From NCBI RefSeq assembly GCF_037860755.1, contig NZ_JBBEOI010000009.1, forward strand, positions 1-43,984: a stretch of 43,984 nt of DNA, given 5' to 3'. How positions within the stretch are numbered: the first letter of the stretch is position 1; each line of letters opens with the position of its first letter. Made by a program: the position numbers and the translations under genes. Shown here one piece after another: positions 38,746 to 43,984 of the stretch. This stretch comes from Aquipuribacter hungaricus (lineage in GTDB: Bacteria > Actinomycetota > Actinomycetes > Actinomycetales > JBBAYJ01). The notes under the pieces are model-generated. The model saw nothing but the letters and a program-made list of their open reading frames with translations, ran no database searches and was not told the DNA's origin.

Positions 38746-38748
38746 GCT
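38743..38748 (+). promoter_or_regulatory. pup: -10 box TAGGCT for pup-prcB-prcA, overlapping the dop stop
   Basis: The dop stop codon forms the first half of TAGGCT. The predicted leader to the pup ATG at 38834 is about 80 nt. A GGAGG-N4-CCTCC inverted repeat (38749-38762) straddles the expected transcription start. Confidence 0.5.
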
Positions 38749-38833
38749 GGAGGAGCACCTCCCGGGGGCGGCCGACCGCGACAGCACGGCACCGCGAGGC
38801 ACACACGCAGCACGACAGACGGAGGTGACGGCG

Positions 38834-39031
38834 ATGGCAGGTCAGGAGCAGCAGCGCCCGCAGCGGCGCAGCGACGCACCGGAGGAGACCGAGGAGGTGG
38901 CGGTCCCGACCACGACGAGCGAGGCCCCGGCGGCGTCCGACCTCGACTCCCTCCTGGACGAGATCGACGACGTCCTGGAGACCAACTCCGAGGAGTTCGT
39001 CCGCGGCTTCGTCCAGAAGGGCGGTCAGTGA
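38834..39031 (+). CDS. pup: prokaryotic ubiquitin-like protein Pup
   Basis: A 65-residue, largely disordered, highly charged tag protein. The N-terminal half is Gln/Arg/Glu/Thr-rich. The helical C-terminal half ([14 protein letters not shown], then [10 protein letters not shown]) is the part that binds the ATPase coiled coil. It ends G-G-Q, so Dop must deamidate Gln65 before PafA can attach it to lysines. The ATG has a GGAGGTGACG site. The stop overlaps the prcB GTG by 4 bp. Confidence 0.97.
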   Translation: MAGQEQQRPQRRSDAPEETEEVAVPTTTSEAPAASDLDSLLDEIDDVLETNSEEFVRGFVQKGGQ

Positions 39032-39888
39032 CCACCGGCCCCGGCCAGGGGGCCCGGCTGCCCGCCGCGTTCCTCGCCTCCGACACCTCGTCCTTCGTGG
39101 AGTTCCTCGGCCGCCACGCGCCCGACGCGCTGGCCCCGCTCACCCGCGCGGTGACCCCCGGCACGCCCGTCGACGCACCCCACGCCACCACCATCGTGGC
39201 GCTGGCCTGCGGTGACGGCGTCGTCATGGCCGGCGACCGGCGGGCGACCGCGGGCAACGTCATCGCCAGCCGGGACATCGTCAAGGTCCACCCGGCCGAC
39301 GCCCACTCCGCCATCGGCATCGCCGGCGCGGCCGGCATCGGCCTGGAGATGATCCGGCTGTTCCAGGTGGAGCTCGAGCACTTCGAGAAGCTCGAGGGCA
39401 CGACGCTCAGCCTCGAGGGCAAGGCCACCCGCCTGGCCGCGATGGTGCGCGGCAACCTCGGCATGGCCATGCAGGGGCTGGCGGCGGTGCCGCTGTTCGC
39501 CGGCTGGGACCTCGCCACCCGCCGCGGCCGCATCTTCAGCTTCGACGCCACCGGGGGGCGCTACACCGAGTCCGACCACCACAGCATCGGCTCGGGCAGC
39601 TACTTCGCCCGCGGGTCGATGAAGAAGCGCTGGCGTCCGGGGATCGGCACCGCCGACGCCACCGCCGTCGCGGTCGAGGCGCTGTTCGACGCCGCCGACG
39701 ACGACTCCGCCACCGGCGGGCCCGACGTCGTCCGCCGGATCTGGCCGGTCGTCGCGGTCATCGACGCCGACGGCTACCGCGAGCTGGCCGACGGCGAGGT
39801 GGAGGCGCTGGTCACCGACCTGCTCGCCCACCGTCGCGACGACGGCCCGACCGGTGCCGTCCCCATGGTCGGAGGGTCGCCCGCATGA
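39028..39888 (+). CDS. prcB: proteasome beta subunit PrcB
   Basis: A 286-residue proprotein of the catalytic subunit of the 20S proteasome. The propeptide is residues 1-53 and is cut off during assembly, exposing Thr54 as nucleophile (P-H-A then T-T-I-V-A-L). The position before the cut is Ala, where many actinobacterial orthologues have Gly. [13 protein letters not shown] contains the conserved Asp and Arg; the Lys33-equivalent is in [13 protein letters not shown] carries later active-site Ser/Gly. Coupled to pup and prcA by 4-bp overlaps. Confidence 0.96.
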   Translation: MTTGPGQGARLPAAFLASDTSSFVEFLGRHAPDALAPLTRAVTPGTPVDAPHATTIVALACGDGVVMAGDRRATAGNVIASRDIVKVHPADAHSAIGIAGAAGIGLEMIRLFQVELEHFEKLEGTTLSLEGKATRLAAMVRGNLGMAMQGLAAVPLFAGWDLATRRGRIFSFDATGGRYTESDHHSIGSGSYFARGSMKKRWRPGIGTADATAVAVEALFDAADDDSATGGPDVVRRIWPVVAVIDADGYRELADGEVEALVTDLLAHRRDDGPTGAVPMVGGSPA

Positions 39889-40586
39889 GCCAGCCGTTCT
39901 ACGTCTCGCCCGAGCAGCTCATGAAGGACCGGGCCGACTTCGCGCGCAAGGGCGTCGCCCGGGGGCGCGCCGTCGTGGTCGTCGCTCACACCGAGGGCAT
40001 CAGCTTCGCGGGGGAGAACCCGTCGCGGGCGCTGCACAAGGTGAGCGAGATCTACGACCGCATCGCCTTCGCCGCCGTCGGCAAGTACAACGAGTTCGAG
40101 AACCTGCGGGTGGCGGGAGTGCGCTACGCCGACCTGCGCGGCTACTCCTACGACCGCTCCGACGTCACCGCGCGCGGCCTGGCCAACGCCTACGCCCAGA
40201 CCCTGGGCGCGGTGTTCACCGAGCAGTCCAAGCCGTACGAGGTCGAGCTCGTCGTGGCCGAGGTCGGGGCCGCCCAGGCCGACGACCAGCTGTACCGGCT
40301 CACCTACGACGGCTCCGTCGTCGAGGAGCACGGCTCGGTCGCCATGGGCGCCGGTGCGGAGCAGATCAGCACCCACCTGCGCGAGCACTGGACGGCCGAC
40401 CTGGACGAGGCCGGCGCGCTGCGGCTCGCGGTCGCCGCCCTGGGCGCCGCGCCGCTGCCGGACGGGGCCACCCGCGAGGTCGCCGCGGAGTCGCTCGAGG
40501 TTGCCACGCTCGTCCGCGGCCGTGCCCGGCGCTCGTTCCGCCGTCCCGCCGTGGACGAGGTCCGGGACGCGCTGCAGGGCGGCTGA
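39885..40586 (+). CDS. prcA: proteasome alpha subunit PrcA
   Basis: A 233-residue subunit of the outer, gate-forming rings. The N-terminus [17 protein letters not shown] is the conserved gate region and helix H0. [10 protein letters not shown] and [11 protein letters not shown] are family blocks. It lacks a catalytic Thr, as expected. The C-terminus docking groove accepts the ATPase Q-Y-L tail. It ends the pup-prcB-prcA unit; pafA starts 41 bp later with its own -10 box. Confidence 0.96.
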   Translation: MSQPFYVSPEQLMKDRADFARKGVARGRAVVVVAHTEGISFAGENPSRALHKVSEIYDRIAFAAVGKYNEFENLRVAGVRYADLRGYSYDRSDVTARGLANAYAQTLGAVFTEQSKPYEVELVVAEVGAAQADDQLYRLTYDGSVVEEHGSVAMGAGAEQISTHLREHWTADLDEAGALRLAVAALGAAPLPDGATREVAAESLEVATLVRGRARRSFRRPAVDEVRDALQGG

Positions 40587-40615
40587 CCCACGCGGGCGGC
40601 CCGGGGGCGTTCGCG

Positions 40616-40621
40616 TAGCGT
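40616..40621 (+). promoter_or_regulatory. pafA: -10 box TAGCGT for pafA
   Basis: TAGCGT, exactly 6 nt, then the ATG at 40628; leaderless arrangement. Confidence 0.6.
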
Positions 40622-40627
40622 TGGGCC

Positions 40628-42007
40628 ATGGACCGACGCATCCTCGGGCTCGAGACGGAGTACGGCGTCACCTGCGCGTTCGAGGGGACCCGGCGGCTCA
40701 GCCCGGACGAGGTGGCCCGCTACCTGTTCCGCAAGGTCGTGTCGTGGGGCAGGTCCAGCAACGTCTTCCTCCGCAACGGCTCCCGGCTGTACCTCGACGT
40801 CGGCTCGCACCCGGAGTACGCCACCGCCGAGTGCGACGACGTGCGCACCCTCGTCGTCCACGACCGGGCCGGCGAGCGGATCCTCGAGGGCCTGGCCACC
40901 GACGCCGAGGCGCGGCTGCGCGAGGAGGGCGTCAACGGCGAGGTCTACCTGTTCAAGAACAACACCGACTCCGCCGGCAACTCCTACGGCTGCCACGAGA
41001 ACTACCTGGTGAGCCGCCACGGCGAGTTCAGCCGGCTGTCGGACACGCTCATCCCGTTCCTCGTGTCGAGGCAGCTCGTCGCCGGCGCCGGCAAGGTCAC
41101 CCACACGCCCCGCGGGGCGCTGTACTCGCTGTCGCAGCGGGCCGACCACATCTGGGAGGGCGTCTCCAGCGCCACCACCCGGAGCCGGCCGATCATCAAC
41201 ACCCGCGACGAGCCGCACGCCGACGCCGAGCACTTCCGCCGCCTGCACGTCATCGTCGGCGACTCCTCCATGTCGGAGACGACCACGCTGCTCAAGGTCG
41301 GCGCGACCGACCTCGTGCTGCGGATGGTCGAGGCCGGGCACCCCGTGCGGGACATGACGCTGGAGAACCCGATCCGCGCCATCCGCGAGATCAGCCACGA
41401 CCTCACCGGGCGGCGCACCGTGCGCCTGGCCAGCGGGCGCACCGCCTCCGCGCTGGACATCCAGGGCGAGTACCTGCAGCGCGCCAAGGCGTTCGTCGAG
41501 GCCGGCGGCACGGCCGACGCGGTCGGCACGTCGCAGGGGACGTTCAAGCAGGTCCTCGACCTCTGGGAGCGGGCGCTGCGCGCGGTGGAGACCGAGGACC
41601 TGTCGCTCGTGGAGCGGGAGATCGACTGGGTGATCAAGTACCGGCTGCTGCAGCGGTACATGGAGAAGCACTCGCTCGAGCTCGACGACCCGCGCATCGC
41701 CCGGCTCGACCTCGCCTACCACGACATCAACCGCAACCGGGGGCTGTACTTCCTGCTCGCCCGGCGGGGGATGGTCGAGCGGGTGAGCCGCGACCTGGAG
41801 GTCTTCGAGGCCACGGTGGTCCCGCCGCAGACCACGCGCGCCAAGCTGCGCGGCGACTTCGTCCGCGCGGCGCAGGAGAAGCACCGCGACTTCACCGTGG
41901 ACTGGGTGCACCTCAAGCTCAACGACCAGGCCCAGCGGACCGTGCTGTGCAAGGACCCGTTCCGCTCCGTCGACGAGCGCGTCGAGAGGCTCATCGCCGG
42001 GATGTGA
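40628..42007 (+). CDS. pafA: Pup-protein ligase PafA
   Basis: A 459-residue ligase that phosphorylates the C-terminal Glu of Pup with ATP and joins it to substrate lysines. It shares a fold and many blocks with Dop: [24 protein letters not shown] with the catalytic Asp, [16 protein letters not shown] and N-T-R-D-E-P-H-A. There is no Dop loop between the first two blocks, which separates it from Dop. Length is typical (about 450). Its own leaderless promoter makes it independent of the pup unit. Confidence 0.97.
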   Translation: MDRRILGLETEYGVTCAFEGTRRLSPDEVARYLFRKVVSWGRSSNVFLRNGSRLYLDVGSHPEYATAECDDVRTLVVHDRAGERILEGLATDAEARLREEGVNGEVYLFKNNTDSAGNSYGCHENYLVSRHGEFSRLSDTLIPFLVSRQLVAGAGKVTHTPRGALYSLSQRADHIWEGVSSATTRSRPIINTRDEPHADAEHFRRLHVIVGDSSMSETTTLLKVGATDLVLRMVEAGHPVRDMTLENPIRAIREISHDLTGRRTVRLASGRTASALDIQGEYLQRAKAFVEAGGTADAVGTSQGTFKQVLDLWERALRAVETEDLSLVEREIDWVIKYRLLQRYMEKHSLELDDPRIARLDLAYHDINRNRGLYFLLARRGMVERVSRDLEVFEATVVPPQTTRAKLRGDFVRAAQEKHRDFTVDWVHLKLNDQAQRTVLCKDPFRSVDERVERLIAGM

Positions 42008-42052
42008 CGCAGGGCTGCCCCGCCCGTACAGGCTGCACCCAGGCTCAGCCCG

Positions 42053-42058
42053 TAGGCT
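42053..42058 (+). promoter_or_regulatory. -10 box TAGGCT for the FKBP lipoprotein gene
   Basis: TAGGCT lies 8 nt before the ATG at 42067, the same spacing as metH; near-leaderless. Confidence 0.5.
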
Positions 42059-42066
42059 CAGCGGCG

Positions 42067-43125
42067 ATGACGTCTGACCTGGGGCTGCTGCGCCCCCTCC
42101 GTCCTGCCCGTCCGACCGTGCGCCGTGCCGCGCGCGCCGGTGCCGCCGCCGCGGCCGCCGCCCTGGTCCTCGCTGCCTGCGGTGACGACGCCTCCGGGGG
42201 AGAGGGCGGCGACGCCGCCGAGCCCGCCGGCGACCTGGGCGCGATCGAGGTCGAGGGGGACTTCGGCGAGGAGCCGACCCTCACCTTCGACACCCCCTTC
42301 GCCCTCGAGGAGTCCGACAGCACGACCCTCAGCGAGGGCGACGGCGAGGCGATCGAGGACGGCGACACCGTGACGATCGACTACACCGTCGTCTCCGGCG
42401 CCGACGGCTCCACGCTGGACACCAGCTTCGGCGCCACCTCGATCAGCCTGCCGCTCGTCGAGGGGCAGACCACGCCCGCCCTGGTCGACGCCCTCGTGGG
42501 GGAGACCCTCGGCTCGCGCGTCCTCGTCGCCGTGGCCCCCGAGCAGCCCACCGACGGTGCCTCCGCGGCGCCCTCGCCGGCCGCGGGCGACCCCGCCGCC
42601 GACACCATCATCTTCGTCCTCGACCTGCTCGAGGTCGTCCCCGAGCGCGCCGACGGCGAGCCGGTCGAGCCGCCCGCGGGCACCCCCGTCGTCTCCACCG
42701 ACGAGGCCGGCGACGTGACCGGCGTGGACGTCGCGGGCATCACGCCGCCAGAGGGCCTGGTCGTCACCCCCGTCCTCCAGGGCGACGGCGACGTCGTCGG
42801 CGCGGGCGACACGGTGACCATCCACTACACCGGTGTCCTCGCCGCCGACGGCGTCGAGTTCGACTCGTCCTGGTCCCGCGGTGCGGCGACCACGTTCCCG
42901 CTCGGCAACCTCATCGCGGGCTGGCAGCAGGGCCTGGAGGGCGTCGCCGTCGGCAGCCGCGTGGTGCTGCAGGTGCCCGCCGAGCTCGGCTACGGCGAGC
43001 AGGGCAGCCCCCCCACCATCCCGGCGGACGCCGACCTCGTGTTCGTCATCGACGTGCTCGACACCCAGGCCGCCCCCGAGGCCCCGGCCGAGCCGTCCTC
43101 ACCGGCCCCGGCACCCTCGGAGTAG
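42067..43125 (+). CDS. lipoprotein with two FKBP-type peptidyl-prolyl isomerase domains
   Basis: A 352-residue exported lipoprotein: twin-Arg-like basic lead, Ala-rich segment, L-A-A-C with Cys38. The first FKBP-like domain (about 95-205) has D-T-V-T-I-D-Y-T-V-V-S-G and ends F-V-L-D-L-L-E-V-V, but lacks the usual G-x-L-x-G-W and G-Y-G blocks, so is probably inactive. The second (about 230-335) is canonical: D-T-V-T-I-H-Y-T-G-V-L, F-D-S-S-W-S-R-G, L-I-A-G-W-Q-Q-G-L, P-A-E-L-G-Y-G-E-Q-G, V-F-V-I-D-V-L-D. It should help fold secreted proteins. It sits between pafA and pafB, a placement I know from other actinobacteria. Confidence 0.93.
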   Translation: MTSDLGLLRPLRPARPTVRRAARAGAAAAAAALVLAACGDDASGGEGGDAAEPAGDLGAIEVEGDFGEEPTLTFDTPFALEESDSTTLSEGDGEAIEDGDTVTIDYTVVSGADGSTLDTSFGATSISLPLVEGQTTPALVDALVGETLGSRVLVAVAPEQPTDGASAAPSPAAGDPAADTIIFVLDLLEVVPERADGEPVEPPAGTPVVSTDEAGDVTGVDVAGITPPEGLVVTPVLQGDGDVVGAGDTVTIHYTGVLAADGVEFDSSWSRGAATTFPLGNLIAGWQQGLEGVAVGSRVVLQVPAELGYGEQGSPPTIPADADLVFVIDVLDTQAAPEAPAEPSSPAPAPSE

Positions 43126-43128
43126 CAG

Positions 43129-43134
43129 TAGCCT
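43129..43134 (+). promoter_or_regulatory. pafB: candidate -10 box TAGCCT for pafB
   Basis: TAGCCT lies four bases after the FKBP stop and 46 nt before the pafB GTG; transcription from it would begin within the left arm of the hairpin that follows. Confidence 0.35.
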
Positions 43135-43136
43135 CT

Positions 43137-43165
43137 CGCGCGCGGCCGCCTGTCGGCCGCGCGCG
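43137..43165 (+). terminator. 12-bp perfect hairpin between the FKBP and pafB genes
   Basis: CGCGCGCGGCCG and CGGCCGCGCGCG pair perfectly around a CCTGT loop. It can end the FKBP transcript or, on read-through RNA, sit directly ahead of the pafB ribosome site (GGGAGGAGG at about 43165-43173) and hide its first bases. Confidence 0.65.
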
Positions 43166-43180
43166 GGAGGAGGGGTCGCG

Positions 43181-43984
43181 GTGTCGGCGCAGCGGACGGA
43201 ACGCCTGCTCAACCTCGTCATCGCGCTGCGCGCCACCCGTCGTGGGATGCGGCGGGAGGACCTGCGCCGCGCGGTGCCGCAGTACGCCGCGTCCCCGAAC
43301 GAGGCCGCCTTCGAGCGGATGTTCGAGCGCGACAAGGAGGACCTCCGCGAGATCGGGGTCCCGATCGTCACCCTGGCCAGCGACGTGCTCGTCGACGCCG
43401 AGGACGCCTACCGCATCGACGCGGGGGCCTACGAGCTCCCCCCGGTGACCTTCACCCCGGCCGAGGTCGCCGTGCTCGGGCTCGCCGCGCACGTCTGGCA
43501 GCAGGCCGCGCTGGCCGTGCCCGCCGCCCGCGCCCTCACCAAGCTCAAGGCCGTCGGTGCCGCCGACGACCCGCTGCTGGCCGCGGGCGCCGGGCGCGAC
43601 CTGGCCGGGCTCGTCGACCCGGTGGTCCGCACCGTGGAGCCCGCCTTCCAGCCGCTGCACGACGCGCTGCGCCTGGGCCGGGTGGTGCGCTTCTCCTACC
43701 GCCGCCCCGGCGCCGAGCCCGTCCGCCGCACCGTGGAGCCGTGGCGCCTCGTGCTGCGCTCGGGGACCTGGTACCTGGTCGGGCTCGACCTGGACCGCGA
43801 CGCCGCCCGGGTGTTCCGGCTCAGCCGGATCGAGGGGGCGGTGAGCACCGTCCGCGGCCGCCGCGCCGGACCGGTGCCGGAGGAGTCCGTCGTCCTGGAC
43901 GCGCTGCACGTCCTCAGCGCCGCCGAGGCCCCCGCCCGCGACGGCGCCGAGGTCCGCCGCCCCGCGCGGCTGCGGCTGCGGCCC
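43181..43984 (+). CDS. pafB: PafB, WYL-domain DNA-damage transcription activator (3' end outside window)
   Basis: The first 268 codons of a gene open to the window edge. An N-terminal winged helix-turn-helix (Q-R-T-E-R-L-L-N-L-V-I-A-L, then R-G-M-R-R-E-D-L-R-R-A-V, then M-F-E-R-D-K-E-D-L-R-E-I-G) is followed by a linker and the WYL domain (R-F-S-Y-R-R-P-G, then G-T-W-Y-L-V-G-L-D and F-R-L-S-R-I-E-G). With PafC it activates RecA-independent repair genes in mycobacteria. GTG 43181 is fixed by the GGGAGGAGG site 8-9 nt upstream. pafC is expected next, outside the window. Its placement behind the pupylation genes is the conserved one. Confidence 0.94.
   Translation, partial: MSAQRTERLLNLVIALRATRRGMRREDLRRAVPQYAASPNEAAFERMFERDKEDLREIGVPIVTLASDVLVDAEDAYRIDAGAYELPPVTFTPAEVAVLGLAAHVWQQAALAVPAARALTKLKAVGAADDPLLAAGAGRDLAGLVDPVVRTVEPAFQPLHDALRLGRVVRFSYRRPGAEPVRRTVEPWRLVLRSGTWYLVGLDLDRDAARVFRLSRIEGAVSTVRGRRAGPVPEESVVLDALHVLSAAEAPARDGAEVRRPARLRLRP

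Noticed and set aside
37140-43180. RecA-independent DNA-damage promoter motif (PafBC type) ahead of dop, pup or pafB
   Set aside because: I looked for TTGTC-type elements at the proper distance from the -10 boxes; only a TTGTGT with wrong spacing before dop was seen, so I do not claim autoregulation.

Overview
The window is very GC-rich (by eye about three quarters G+C), uses many GTG starts, and carries mycothiol biosynthesis (mshC), an F420-type LLM oxidoreductase and a complete Pup-proteasome locus. Together these point to a high-GC actinomycete; the genus cannot be fixed from the sequence alone. I see no phage, insertion sequence, integrase or CRISPR array. The segment reads as chromosomal backbone, but with several unusual regulatory features.

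Layout. 1-5000: the 3' part of an M15-type peptidase, tRNA-Leu(GAG), a repeat-bearing membrane protein, an M20 peptidase, DUF5703, a small acidic protein, and an aldo/keto reductase whose catalytic Tyr and His positions are occupied by Ile and Gln. 5000-9200: LLM oxidoreductase translationally coupled to uppP, then histidine phosphatase, DUF3090 and a SCO1664-type kinase-like protein, leading into mshC. 10483-11165: a convergent spacer holding two unrelated tandem arrays that both have a 52-bp period. 11166-16270: PAC2 protein, B12-dependent metH, HAD phosphatase. 16267-26921: a five-gene peptide/nickel-type ABC importer operon flanked on both sides by reverse-strand GGDEF-EAL genes. The upstream one has GGDEF but a damaged EAL site. 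The downstream one has AGDEF and an intact EAL site, and is fused by a 4-bp overlap to an RsbQ-like alpha/beta hydrolase. 27058-31656: MacB-type ABC exporter pair and a RecB/Cas4-like iron-sulfur nuclease. 31811-35301: lipoprotein, site-2 protease, tRNA m1A58 methyltransferase, group II truncated haemoglobin. 35423-43984: arc/mpa, dop, pup, prcB, prcA, pafA, a two-domain FKBP lipoprotein, and the start of pafB.

How genes work together. Pup is made ready by Dop, attached to substrates by PafA, recognised by ARC and degraded by PrcBA. PafB (with a presumably adjacent PafC beyond the window) is a DNA-damage transcription activator. The hydrolase/PAS-GGDEF-EAL pair probably senses a small molecule and changes c-di-GMP. 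The dpp-like operon between the two c-di-GMP genes could connect nutrient uptake with that signal.

Regulation. The clearest window-wide signal is a TANNNT -10 box lying 6-8 nt (most often exactly 6) before the start codon of at least twelve genes. This predicts leaderless mRNAs that begin at the A or G of the start codon. Genes inside operons instead use 4-bp ATGA/GTGA overlaps, and a third class has a good Shine-Dalgarno sequence.
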